From assembly GCA_947378305.1 (NCBI GenBank), contig CANCJJ010000004.1, positions 1 to 64,000 on the forward strand: a stretch of 64,000 bases of DNA. The letters are read 5' to 3'. Of the stretch, positions 56,250 through 64,000 are shown piece by piece. This DNA comes from Phenylobacterium aquaticum. GTDB lineage: Bacteria > Pseudomonadota > Alphaproteobacteria > Caulobacterales > Caulobacteraceae. The notes below the pieces were generated by a model. The model made no database searches and was not told the DNA's origin. It worked only from the letters and a program-made list of their open reading frames with translations. The first letter of the stretch is position 1, and each line of letters begins with the position of its first letter. A program made the position numbers and the translations under genes.

Positions 56250-56690
56250 TCATTTTTTTGCAGGACGATAGTCCAGGTAGAGCTGGTCGGCTTCGGCGCT
56301 CGCAAGTCCAAGCTCGACCTCAAGGCCCGCCGCTCGCAGACGCTCCAGACCCCGCCCGGCGGCCAGGTGGGAGGCGTCCTGACTGGACACCACAATTCGC
56401 GCAATGCCGGCCGCAATCAGCCTCTCCGAGCAGGACGACCCGCCAGCCGAGCGTTCGCCGCAAGGTTCAAGCGTGACGAAGGCCGTAGCCCCCCGAGCCC
56501 GGTCCCCGGCCTGATCGAGGGCGAGTTCCTCAGCATGTGGCCGCCCCCCCTGACCCGTGGCACCCTCGCCCACACCATGGCCATTCAGAACGATCACACA
56601 GCCGACCGCGGGATTATCCCCGGTTTGTCCGACCTGCAGTCTCGCCAGGTCTATGGCGTGGCGCATGTGGTCTAGGTCGGTTAGTGTCAT
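56250..56690 (-). CDS. RibD-type deaminase domain, stand-alone
   Basis: A 146-residue cytidine-deaminase-fold protein like the N-terminal half of RibD. It has HAE (zinc His and catalytic Glu) in RPHAEELAL and the Cys pair in [29 protein letters not shown] is the substrate loop. The C-terminal reductase half of RibD is absent, so it can only deaminate, if active. It overlaps gpmA by ATGA, an unusual partner for a riboflavin enzyme. Confidence 0.82.
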   Translation of the reverse strand: MTLTDLDHMRHAIDLARLQVGQTGDNPAVGCVIVLNGHGVGEGATGQGGRPHAEELALDQAGDRARGATAFVTLEPCGERSAGGSSCSERLIAAGIARIVVSSQDASHLAAGRGLERLRAAGLEVELGLASAEADQLYLDYRPAKK

Positions 56691-57400
56691 TTCGTCGCGG
56701 GCAGGGCCGTTGCCCGGTCTGCATCCAGATACCTGGCGGAGACGGGGGCCAGGCCATCATTCAGGTCGATGACGAGGGGATTACCCGTCGGAATTTCAAC
56801 GTCGACGATTTCATCCGCCGAGAGGTTCCACAACAGCTTGACGATGGCGCGCAGGGAATTGCCATGGGCCGCGACCAGGACTGTCTCGCCTGAGGCCAGG
56901 CAGGGGGCGATATCTGATATCCAGTAGGGCTCGACCCGTTCCAGGGTGGTTTTCAGGCTTTCGGTGTCGGGAAGCTTGGCACCGACATAGCGCCGGTCAC
57001 CGGCAAAATCATAGTCGCCGCCGGGCGCAAGCGGCGGCGGCGGGACATCGTAGGACCTGCGCCAGATCTTGACCTGGTCAGCGCCATGCTTGGCCGCTGT
57101 TTCCGTCTTGTTGAGTCCCGTCAGACCGCCATAGTGGCGCTCGTTCAAACGCCAGTCCTTGATTTCCGGGATGAAGGTTTGCTTCGCTGTCCCCAGTGCC
57201 AGCCAGAGTGTGCGGATGGCGCGGGTCAGAACCGAGGTAAAGGCTCGGTCGATCTGAAGCCCTGCGGCCTGCATGAGCTCGCCGCCCTTGCGCGCCTGGG
57301 CCTCGCCCTCGGCGGTCAGGTCGACATCCACCCAGCCGGTGAAGCGATCCTCGAGATTCCATTGGCTCTGACCATGGCGCAGCAGGATGAGGGTGGGCAT
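56687..57400 (-). CDS. gpmA: 2,3-bisphosphoglycerate-dependent phosphoglycerate mutase
   Basis: A 237-residue glycolytic mutase. The catalytic His is in [10 protein letters not shown] (H9), with [38 protein letters not shown] and [10 protein letters not shown] (second His). It continues the lower glycolysis after pgk, located 46 kb away in this window. Confidence 0.96.
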   Translation of the reverse strand: MPTLILLRHGQSQWNLEDRFTGWVDVDLTAEGEAQARKGGELMQAAGLQIDRAFTSVLTRAIRTLWLALGTAKQTFIPEIKDWRLNERHYGGLTGLNKTETAAKHGADQVKIWRRSYDVPPPPLAPGGDYDFAGDRRYVGAKLPDTESLKTTLERVEPYWISDIAPCLASGETVLVAAHGNSLRAIVKLLWNLSADEIVDVEIPTGNPLVIDLNDGLAPVSARYLDADRATALPATK

Positions 57401-57506
57401 GGGGATCGGGCTCCAGCAACTGAGGAGATCGACTAGGACTCGTGGCGGGCTTGCGTCAAGAGCCTGCTGACTAGCCGTCCTAAGGGCGAAGGGCTATACC
57501 TGCCTT

Positions 57507-57752
57507 ATGCTCGACCGTCTGTTCCTTCCAGGTGCCGCCGTCCTGGCCCTGGCCATGATTGCCCTGGCCCTTGTCTGGCCCCAAGGCCTTGGCGCGCGCT
57601 CGCCTGCGCCCTTCGGACATGTTCCTATTCAGCAGACAGCCGCCATGCGTGCCGCCATGAAACGGGAAGCCGACGAGTCCAATTCGCGAATCGAAAAGGC
57701 CCAGCAGGCCGTTCGGGCCCTGCAGGACCAGACCCTCACGCCCAACCCATGA
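57507..57752 (+). CDS. small membrane-anchored hypothetical protein
   Basis: An 81-residue protein with one N-terminal hydrophobic helix (about residues 6-26, LPGAAVLALAMIALALVW), then a polar helix ending with NSRIEKAQQAVRALQDQ that may form a coiled coil. I do not recognise a family. It lies 13 bp before kdsD on the same strand and may be co-transcribed. Confidence 0.6.
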   Translation: MLDRLFLPGAAVLALAMIALALVWPQGLGARSPAPFGHVPIQQTAAMRAAMKREADESNSRIEKAQQAVRALQDQTLTPNP

Positions 57753-57765
57753 GCCCTGTCCAATC

Positions 57766-58731
57766 ATGACTGCCTTTGATGCCATAGCGGTCGGCCGCCG
57801 CGTGCTTGAAGCGGAAGCCGGGGCCCTGAGCCTTCAGGCCGCAGGATTGGGCGCGGATTTCGCCCGCGCCGTGGATATTCTGGCCGCTGCCCGGGGGCGG
57901 ATTATCTGCACCGGGATTGGCAAGTCGGGGCACGTGGCCCGCAAGATTGCGGCGACCTTCGCCTCGACCGGGGCTCCAGCGATCTTTGTCCATGCCAATG
58001 AGGCCAGTCATGGGGATCTGGGAATGATTGGCCAGGATGATGTGATCCTGGGCCTGTCCAAGTCTGGCGAAAACCGCGAACTGGCAGATGTGCTGGCCTA
58101 TTCCCGGCGTTTCCAGATTCCGTTGATTGCCCTGACGGCCCAGCCTGCCAGCGCCCTGGGCCGGGCGGCAGATGTCGTCCTGCAACTGGCTCAGGCCGAG
58201 GAAGCCACGGGCGATCTCAATGCACCCACCACCTCCACCACTCTGCAAATCGCCCTGGGCGACGCCCTGGCCGTGGCTTTGCTTGAGCGGCGCGGGTTCA
58301 CGGCCAAGGACTTCAAGACCTTCCATCCCGGAGGCAAGCTTGGTGCCATGCTGCGGACGGTGGCTGACCTCATGCACACAGGCGATGCCCTGCCCCTGAC
58401 CGGGCCGGATACACCCATGGCGGAAACCCTGCTGGTCATGACCGAGAAACGGTTCGGCATTGTCGGCATCCAGGGGCCGGATGGTCGCCTGATTGGGGTG
58501 ATTACCGACGGGGATCTTCGCCGCCACATGGACGGCCTGATGTCGCGCACCGCGGGTGAAGTCATGACGCCTGGGCCAAACAAGACCGTCGCGCCCGGTC
58601 AGCTTGCCTCTGAGGCCCTGGCCCTGATGGCCGATCCAGCCCCGGGCGTCCATATGTTGTTCGTTGTCGATGCCGGCAAGCCTGTCGGCATATTGCACGT
58701 GCATGACCTGCTTCGTGCTGGCGTGATGTAG
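57766..58731 (+). CDS. kdsD: arabinose-5-phosphate isomerase (KdsD/KpsF family)
   Basis: A 321-residue isomerase making D-arabinose-5-phosphate for Kdo synthesis. The SIS domain (about 35-190) has GIGKSGHVARKIAATFASTG and GLSKSGENREL. FHPGGKLG is the usual linker, and two CBS domains close the protein (LMHTGDALPL; VMTPGPNKTV). It fits with the LPS core genes elsewhere in the window. Confidence 0.94.
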   Translation: MTAFDAIAVGRRVLEAEAGALSLQAAGLGADFARAVDILAAARGRIICTGIGKSGHVARKIAATFASTGAPAIFVHANEASHGDLGMIGQDDVILGLSKSGENRELADVLAYSRRFQIPLIALTAQPASALGRAADVVLQLAQAEEATGDLNAPTTSTTLQIALGDALAVALLERRGFTAKDFKTFHPGGKLGAMLRTVADLMHTGDALPLTGPDTPMAETLLVMTEKRFGIVGIQGPDGRLIGVITDGDLRRHMDGLMSRTAGEVMTPGPNKTVAPGQLASEALALMADPAPGVHMLFVVDAGKPVGILHVHDLLRAGVM

Positions 58732-58798
58732 GGCCCTTGCCCACGCATGACTGGCCTTTGCCGGGCAAGGCCTCTATGAGGCCAAGTCAAACCTGCAG

Positions 58799-60313
58799 AT
58801 GGGAATCGCTATGCTGTCCGCCCCCCGCGCCGATCTGACGATCCAGACTCCGGACTATGAAAACCTGCCCCTGGTTCGGGCCACCGGTTTTCGCGAATAC
58901 GACGCCCGTTGGCTGTTCGGTTCGGAAATCAACCTTCTGGGTGTGGAAGCCCTGGGCCTGGGGCTTGGCACCTATATCCATGAGCTTGGGCAGTCGAAGA
59001 TTGTTGTCGGGCATGACTTCCGTTCCTATTCCCAATCGATAAAACAGGCCCTGACCCTCGGGCTCGTTGCCGCAGGCTGCGAAGTCCTGGATATCGGCCT
59101 GGCCGTGTCCCCCATGGCCTATTTCGCCCAGTTCGACCTCGACGCCCCGTGTGTGGCCATGGTCACGGCGAGCCATAATGAAAACGGATGGACCGGGGTG
59201 AAGATGGGGGCTCAGCGGCCCCTCACATTTGGGCCGGACGAAATGGGGCGGCTCAAGGAGATTGTTCTCGGCGGAAAATGGGTGGCCCGGCCCGGTGGCA
59301 GCCTGACCCATGTCCCGGGCGTCGCCGAGCGTTATATCGCCGACGTGTCCAGCCGGACCGCGCTGAAGCGGCCCCTCAAGGTAGTTTGTGCCTGTGGCAA
59401 CGGGACCGCAGGGGCCTTCGCACCCGAAGCCCTGCGCCGGATGGGCGTCGAGGTGGTCTATGAAATGGACTGCACCCTGGACTGGACCTTCCCGCGCTAT
59501 AATCCCAATCCGGAAGACCATGAAATGCTGCAGGCCATGGCGGAGGCCGTGCGGGAGCATGGGGCGGACCTCGCCCTGGGCTTTGACGGCGATGGGGATC
59601 GCTGTGGCGTGGTCGATGATACGGGCCAGGAAATCTTCGCAGACAAGATCGGCCTCATGCTGGCCCGCGACCTGTCAGCCCTGAACCCCAATGCGACCTT
59701 TATTGTCGATGTGAAGTCGACCGGCCTGTTTGCAACCGATGAGGTCCTCGCCGCGAACGGGGCCAAGACCGTCTACTGGAAGACCGGCCATAGTTACATC
59801 AAGCGCAAGACTGCCGAAATCGGGGCCCTGGCCGGGTTTGAGAAGTCAGGGCACTTCTTCTTCAATGCCCCCTTTGGTCGCGGCTATGACTGTGGGCTGA
59901 CCGCCGCCGCCGCCATTCTCGCCATGCTGGACCGGAATCCGGACAAGTCCCTGTCCCAGTTGAAGGACGCCCTTCCCGTCGCCTGGACCTCGCTGACCAT
60001 GTCGCCGCATTGTGCAGACGAAGCCAAGTATCAGGTGGTGAACCGGATCGTGGCCGAATACGAGGCTCTGGCCAAGGCTGGCGGGACCTTGCTTGGCCGG
60101 GCAATCACCGAGGTCATCACCGTCAATGGCGTGCGAGTGGCCTTGGAGGACGGTTCATGGGTGCTGGTGCGCGCCTCCTCCAACAAGCCTGAAATCGTCG
60201 TTGTGGTGGAAAGCACCCGCTCCGACGACGACATGCGCGACCTGTTCCGCAAGGAAGTGAAACCCCGCCTGGCCCGGCATTCCGAGGTCGGCAACTACAA
60301 TCAGGAAATCTGA
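58799..60313 (+). CDS. phosphomannomutase/phosphoglucomutase
   Basis: An alpha-D-phosphohexomutase of AlgC/ManB type, 504 residues from ATG 58799 or 500 from ATG 58811; the start is unresolved. Motifs: VTASHNENGWTGVKMG (phosphoserine loop), GFDGDGDRCGVVD (metal loop), GFEKSGHFF (sugar loop) and RASSNKPEIVVVVES (phosphate loop). It interconverts mannose or glucose 6- and 1-phosphates for sugar-nucleotide synthesis. It ends 4 bp before the UDP-glucose dehydrogenase gene. Confidence 0.93.
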   Translation: MGIAMLSAPRADLTIQTPDYENLPLVRATGFREYDARWLFGSEINLLGVEALGLGLGTYIHELGQSKIVVGHDFRSYSQSIKQALTLGLVAAGCEVLDIGLAVSPMAYFAQFDLDAPCVAMVTASHNENGWTGVKMGAQRPLTFGPDEMGRLKEIVLGGKWVARPGGSLTHVPGVAERYIADVSSRTALKRPLKVVCACGNGTAGAFAPEALRRMGVEVVYEMDCTLDWTFPRYNPNPEDHEMLQAMAEAVREHGADLALGFDGDGDRCGVVDDTGQEIFADKIGLMLARDLSALNPNATFIVDVKSTGLFATDEVLAANGAKTVYWKTGHSYIKRKTAEIGALAGFEKSGHFFFNAPFGRGYDCGLTAAAAILAMLDRNPDKSLSQLKDALPVAWTSLTMSPHCADEAKYQVVNRIVAEYEALAKAGGTLLGRAITEVITVNGVRVALEDGSWVLVRASSNKPEIVVVVESTRSDDDMRDLFRKEVKPRLARHSEVGNYNQEI

Positions 60314-60317
60314 CTCC

Positions 60318-61619
60318 ATGCATGTTGCAATGATTGGAACCGGCTATGTGGGCCTGGTCAGCGGGGCCTGCTTCGCCGATTTTGGCCACAGCGTGACCTG
60401 TATCGACAAGGATGCGGGGAAGATTGCGGGCCTGCATGAGGGTCGGATGCCGATCTATGAGCCCGGGCTGGATGTCCTGGTCGCCCAGAATGTGAAGGCA
60501 GGCCGCCTGTCCTTTACTACCGATGCCACCCGCGCTGTGGCCGAGGCCGATGCGGTGTTCATCGCGGTCGGAACCCCATCCCGGCGCGGCGATGGCCATG
60601 CGGACCTGTCCTATGTTTTTGCCGCTGCCGAGGAAATCGCCGGCCTGATCGACGGCTTTACGGTCATTGTCACCAAGTCCACCGTCCCCGTGGGCACAGG
60701 CGATGAGATTGAGAAAATCATTCGCGCCCGGCGGCCGGATGCCCAGTTTGCCGTCGTCTCCAACCCGGAATTCCTGCGGGAAGGGGCGGCCATTGAGGAC
60801 TTCAAACGCCCGGATCGGGTAGTGGTCGGCCTGAATGACGATCGCGCCCGGGCGGTCATGACCGAGCTCTATCGTCCGCTCTATCTCAATGAAACGCCGA
60901 TACAGTTCACCGAACGCCGGACCTCCGAGCTGATCAAATATGCCGGGAATGCCTTCCTGGCGATGAAGATCACCTTCATCAACGAGATGGCCGACCTGTG
61001 CGAAGCTGTTGGGGCGGATGTCCAGCAGGTCGCCCGGGGCATAGGCTTGGACAAGCGGATTGGTGGAAAGTTCCTGAATGCCGGTCCGGGCTATGGCGGC
61101 TCCTGCTTTCCCAAGGATACCCTGGCCCTGGTCCGAACGGCGGTGGATGCTGGCTCGCCCGTACGCCTGATCGAAACGACGGTGGCGGTCAATGAGGCCC
61201 GCAAGAAGGCCATGGCGGGCAAGGTCGCCGCTGTGGTCGGAGACCTGAAGGACAAGGTTGTTGGCGTCCTGGGCCTGACCTTTAAGCCCAATACCGACGA
61301 CATGCGCGATGCGCCCGCTCTGGACATTATTCCGGCCCTCCAGGCCCTGGGGGCCAAGGTTCAGGCCTTTGATCCCGAAGGCATGACCGAAGCCCGCCAC
61401 ATGCTCGAATGCGTGGATTTTCGGGAGGATGCCTATTCCGCCGCCCAGGGGGCCGACGTCCTCGTAATCATTACGGAATGGGACCAGTTCCGGGCCCTGG
61501 ACCTTGACCGGGTCAAGGACCTCATGACCCATCCGGTCATGGTGGACCTGCGAAATATCTACAAACCCGATGACATGCGCGCCATGGGCTTTACCTATGC
61601 CTCCATCGGGCGGGGCTGA
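60318..61619 (+). CDS. UDP-glucose 6-dehydrogenase
   Basis: A 433-residue NAD-dependent enzyme making UDP-glucuronate. The N-terminal Rossmann motif is GTGYVGLVSGACFADFG, with VTKSTVPVGTG, NPEFLREGAAI, and the catalytic Cys in GPGYGGSCFPKDTLAL. VLGLTFKPNTDDMRDAPAL marks the C-terminal domain. With galU and the mutase upstream it completes a route from glucose-6-phosphate to UDP-glucuronate for surface glycans. Confidence 0.96.
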   Translation: MHVAMIGTGYVGLVSGACFADFGHSVTCIDKDAGKIAGLHEGRMPIYEPGLDVLVAQNVKAGRLSFTTDATRAVAEADAVFIAVGTPSRRGDGHADLSYVFAAAEEIAGLIDGFTVIVTKSTVPVGTGDEIEKIIRARRPDAQFAVVSNPEFLREGAAIEDFKRPDRVVVGLNDDRARAVMTELYRPLYLNETPIQFTERRTSELIKYAGNAFLAMKITFINEMADLCEAVGADVQQVARGIGLDKRIGGKFLNAGPGYGGSCFPKDTLALVRTAVDAGSPVRLIETTVAVNEARKKAMAGKVAAVVGDLKDKVVGVLGLTFKPNTDDMRDAPALDIIPALQALGAKVQAFDPEGMTEARHMLECVDFREDAYSAAQGADVLVIITEWDQFRALDLDRVKDLMTHPVMVDLRNIYKPDDMRAMGFTYASIGRG

Positions 61620-61709
61620 ATTTCCGTCTCTGATCTGGCGGGGGCGTCAGCCTTAGCCTATCGTGCCGCCAAGACCTGACGAACCAGGGTCGCGTTTTCA
61701 GGGGGCACC

Positions 61710-63407
61710 ATGCGCAGTTTTGATCCGGATCCGTCGGTCGTCGTTGAGGATCAGAGGGGCCAGCGGGTGCACCGCCGCGCCCTGGAGCAGTCCGCCCGCA
61801 TGGAGCGCAAGCTCTATAACGTCCGGCCGGGTGTCTGGACCCTGGTAGGCAATGGCCTGTCCAACCAGTCTTTCATTGAGGGGCCTGACGGCATAATCGC
61901 CATTGATACGGGCGAAAGTCAGGAAGAAATGGCTTCTGCCCTGGCGAGCCTGCGAGAACAGACCTCCAGGCCGGTGGTGGCGGTCCTCTATACGCATTTC
62001 CATTACGTCGGCGGAACCAAGGCCATTCTGCAGGCCGAGGGCCGCGAGCTTCCGATTTTGGGCCATGAGCGGATCGACCTGAATCTGGCCCGGGTCGCTT
62101 CGGAAATTGGCCCGGCCTATTCCAGTGGCCTGATCCATCAGTTCGGCCTGCGCATGCCCGAAGACGGCCCCGACGGGGTCGTCAATATGGGGCTGGGACT
62201 GGTCTTTCGTGACGCCAGCCATGCGCCGTTTACCCCGGGTTATCTGTCACCGACGGAGACCTTCCGGGGCGGGGAGACCCTCTCGGTCGCGGGCTTGCGG
62301 GTCGAGGTCACTCACGCGCCTTCGGATGCCGATGACTCTGTCACCTTCTGGTTCCCGGAGTTGGGCGTCTGTGTGCAAAACATCATCTGGCCGACCCTGT
62401 TCAACATTTTTCCGATCCGGGGCGAGGCGTATCGCGATCCTCAGGTTCTGCTGAGCGGCATCGATCATGTCATCAGTCTTGGGGCCGAGCATATGCTGGG
62501 GGCCCACGGCCCGCCCCTGTCCGGGGTCGATGAAATCCGCAGCCGAAGCCTGCGCTATCGCGACTCGATCCAGTTCCTCTGGGACCAGACTGTGCGGGGC
62601 CTGAACAAGGGCATGACCGCAGATCGCCTGGCCCATTCCGTGGTCCTGCCCGCCGCCTGTGATGACGATTATCTGACCACCGAATTCTACGGCGTCAGCG
62701 AACACCATGTCCGCCAGATCGCAATGGGCGTTCGGGGCTGGTATGACGGCGATACGGCCAAACTCTTTCCGCTTGAACCGGTCGAACGGGCAGGGCGGCT
62801 TGTCGACGGATTTGGCGGTGCGGAGGTTGTCCGCGGCCGGGTTCACGAGGCTCGAACCGCCAATGATCTGCGTTGGGCTCTCGAGTTGGCCACATGGCTG
62901 AGCACGCGTGCCGGGGCGGAAATCGAGGATCACAAGGCCCTGGCAGACGTCCTGCGCGACATTGCCCAAAGGACGACGGCGGCCAATATCAGGAACTGGT
63001 GTATTACGAGGGCCAGGGACCTGGACGGATCGGCGGACCTGTCGAGAACCCGCGAACACCGGCTGCGTCCGGCAACCCTGGCGCGTCTTGCCCCCGTTGA
63101 CACCCTGAACCTGCTGCGGGTCCTTTTGGATCCGGATCGGGCCTCGGGCCTGGACCAGCATATCGGACTTGCCTTTACCGATGCGGCCCCTGGCGGTCTG
63201 CACATCCGCAATTCGGTTTCCGTGGCAACTGACGGCGCGGGGGCTGAAGACCGCCTGATCCTGTCCTACGATCTTTTGACCCGAATTCTGGGAGGTGCGG
63301 AGACGCTGAACCATGCCCTGGCCTCCGGCGCGGCCCAGATTGTCGGAGACCCTGCGGCGGTCCGCCAGGCCCTGGCCTGTTACGAGGTTCCCGGGCTTAG
63401 GGGCTGA
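61710..63407 (+). CDS. linear alkylsulfatase-like metallo-beta-lactamase-fold protein
   Basis: A 565-residue protein with an N-terminal MBL fold (about 40-270), a central alkylsulfatase dimerisation region (about 280-410, with RYRDSIQFLWDQTVRGLNKGMT and YGVSEHHVRQIAMGVRGWYDGD) and a C-terminal SCP2-like part. This is the SdsA1/YjcS layout. The usual metal motif THxHxDHxGG is shortened to THFHYVGG (residues 95-102), so the Asp-His pair is absent. It may belong to an atypical subgroup with another reaction. Confidence 0.82.
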   Translation: MRSFDPDPSVVVEDQRGQRVHRRALEQSARMERKLYNVRPGVWTLVGNGLSNQSFIEGPDGIIAIDTGESQEEMASALASLREQTSRPVVAVLYTHFHYVGGTKAILQAEGRELPILGHERIDLNLARVASEIGPAYSSGLIHQFGLRMPEDGPDGVVNMGLGLVFRDASHAPFTPGYLSPTETFRGGETLSVAGLRVEVTHAPSDADDSVTFWFPELGVCVQNIIWPTLFNIFPIRGEAYRDPQVLLSGIDHVISLGAEHMLGAHGPPLSGVDEIRSRSLRYRDSIQFLWDQTVRGLNKGMTADRLAHSVVLPAACDDDYLTTEFYGVSEHHVRQIAMGVRGWYDGDTAKLFPLEPVERAGRLVDGFGGAEVVRGRVHEARTANDLRWALELATWLSTRAGAEIEDHKALADVLRDIAQRTTAANIRNWCITRARDLDGSADLSRTREHRLRPATLARLAPVDTLNLLRVLLDPDRASGLDQHIGLAFTDAAPGGLHIRNSVSVATDGAGAEDRLILSYDLLTRILGGAETLNHALASGAAQIVGDPAAVRQALACYEVPGLRG

Positions 63408-63411
63408 GGTC

Positions 63412-64000
63412 TCAGAGCGGAAAGGCCCCGAAGGCCAAGGCCGCCAGGATCATGACGGTGCATAGCAGGACCGCCCAGCCCGCGGTGAACCTCTGGTGCC
63501 TGCCCATGTCGACCCCGGCAAGGCTCACCAGAAGCCAGGTCGAGGGGACCAGGGGGCTCAAGAGGTGGAAGGGCTGGCCCATTAGGGCGGCGCGGGCCAT
63601 GGCGGCGGGGGCGAGACCATGGTGGGCACCGGCCTCTGCCAGCACGGGCAGCATGCCGAAATAGAAGGCATCATTCGACAGGAAGAAGGTGCCCGGAAGG
63701 CTCAGGATCGCGACCACCAGGGACATGTGCGGGGCAAGACCCGGAGGCAGGGTTGCAAGGACGGCCTGGGACATGGCCTCGATCATCCCCGTGCCCTTCA
63801 AAATGCCGGTGAATATGCCTGCGGCAAAGATCAGGGCCGCCACGGACACGGCATTGCCAGCATGGCTCGCGATCATCTGTCTCTGATCTTCGAGCCGGGG
63901 AAAGTTGACCATGAGGCCCAGGGCAAGGGCCAGCATCATTAAAATGGTCAGGGGCAGGGTGGTGATGCCAAAGGCTGGAAGAATGAGGCCCGCCATCAGG
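63412..64000 (-). CDS. CitMHS-family citrate/proton symporter, C-terminal part
   Basis: The window ends inside this gene; about 194 C-terminal residues are visible, with five to six hydrophobic segments. FAAGIFTGILKGTGMIEAM, LPGTFFLSNDAFYFGMLPVLAEAG and GQPFHLLSPLVPSTWLLV match the citrate-metal:H+ (CitMHS) family. The true start is beyond base 64000. It ends 4 bp after the alkylsulfatase-like stop in convergent orientation. Confidence 0.85.
   Translation of the reverse strand, partial: LMAGLILPAFGITTLPLTILMMLALALGLMVNFPRLEDQRQMIASHAGNAVSVAALIFAAGIFTGILKGTGMIEAMSQAVLATLPPGLAPHMSLVVAILSLPGTFFLSNDAFYFGMLPVLAEAGAHHGLAPAAMARAALMGQPFHLLSPLVPSTWLLVSLAGVDMGRHQRFTAGWAVLLCTVMILAALAFGAFPL

Noticed and set aside
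1..64000. CRISPR arrays, prophage structural genes, insertion sequences
   Set aside because: No regularly spaced repeats, phage morphogenesis genes, transposases or integrases were seen on either strand.

Overview
This window looks like chromosomal DNA of an alphaproteobacterium, most likely from Caulobacterales or a close relative. The clues are a GcrA cell-cycle regulator gene, a DUF2093 gene beside xseA, the order tkt / coiled-coil gene / zapA / 6S-like RNA / 5-formyl-THF cyclo-ligase / YmdB-type phosphoesterase, a dense GC-rich coding pattern, and many 4-bp ATGA and divergent or convergent overlaps. The species cannot be named from the sequence alone. No rRNA, tRNA, CRISPR array, integrase or transposase was seen.

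Layout. 1-4.7 kb: malate synthase tail, an SDR gene, and a fatty-acid beta-oxidation pair (fadB-like multifunctional enzyme and thiolase). 4.8-8.5 kb: an MHS-type transporter whose last 38 codons are duplicated as a 128-bp direct repeat on the far side of a 1.9-kb cassette holding two convergent toxin-antitoxin modules (Xre-RES and MqsRA). 8.5-15.1 kb: a central carbon cluster on the minus strand (tkt, purT, gap, pgk, fba). 15.2-17.5 kb: zapA, 6S-like RNA and folate genes. 17.5-20.1 kb: a second accessory patch with a HigBA module under a near-consensus promoter that gives a nearly leaderless start, then a strikingly AT-rich orphan ATPase-TOPRIM (OLD-like) gene, a candidate defence gene. 20.2-23.8 kb: lysA, an LptM-like lipoprotein, argH, and tlpA, whose start codon abuts that of argH. 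23.8-29.7 kb: a thiolase-like enzyme, TPR protein, small membrane protein, SDR and a Baeyer-Villiger-type flavin monooxygenase. 29.8-36 kb: the translation cluster pheT, pheS, rplT, rpmI, an intervening MFS pump, and infC with a probable AUU start. 36-45 kb: envelope sugar genes (GT9, GT4, galU, glmS, glmM). 45-49 kb: hslO, argF, argD and an ABC-2 permease. 49-55 kb: gcrA, xseA, DUF2093, an M23 peptidase-like protein, an LpxL-like acyltransferase, an IMPase-family phosphatase and a hydrolase. 55-57.4 kb: a small heat-shock gene with an RpoH-like promoter and a ROSE-like thermometer leader, a RibD-type deaminase domain and gpmA. 57.5-61.6 kb: kdsD, a phosphomanno/glucomutase and UDP-glucose dehydrogenase. 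61.7-64 kb: an alkylsulfatase-like metallo-hydrolase and a truncated CitMHS transporter.

How they fit together: most of the window is housekeeping. Carbon flow (fba, pgk, gap, tkt, gpmA) feeds sugar-nucleotide synthesis (glmS, glmM, galU, ugd, kdsD, manB/algC) and glycosyl/acyl transfer to the envelope. The accessory DNA is confined to about 6.3-8.5 kb and 17.5-20.2 kb, and both patches carry toxin-antitoxin or nuclease-type genes between core genes.
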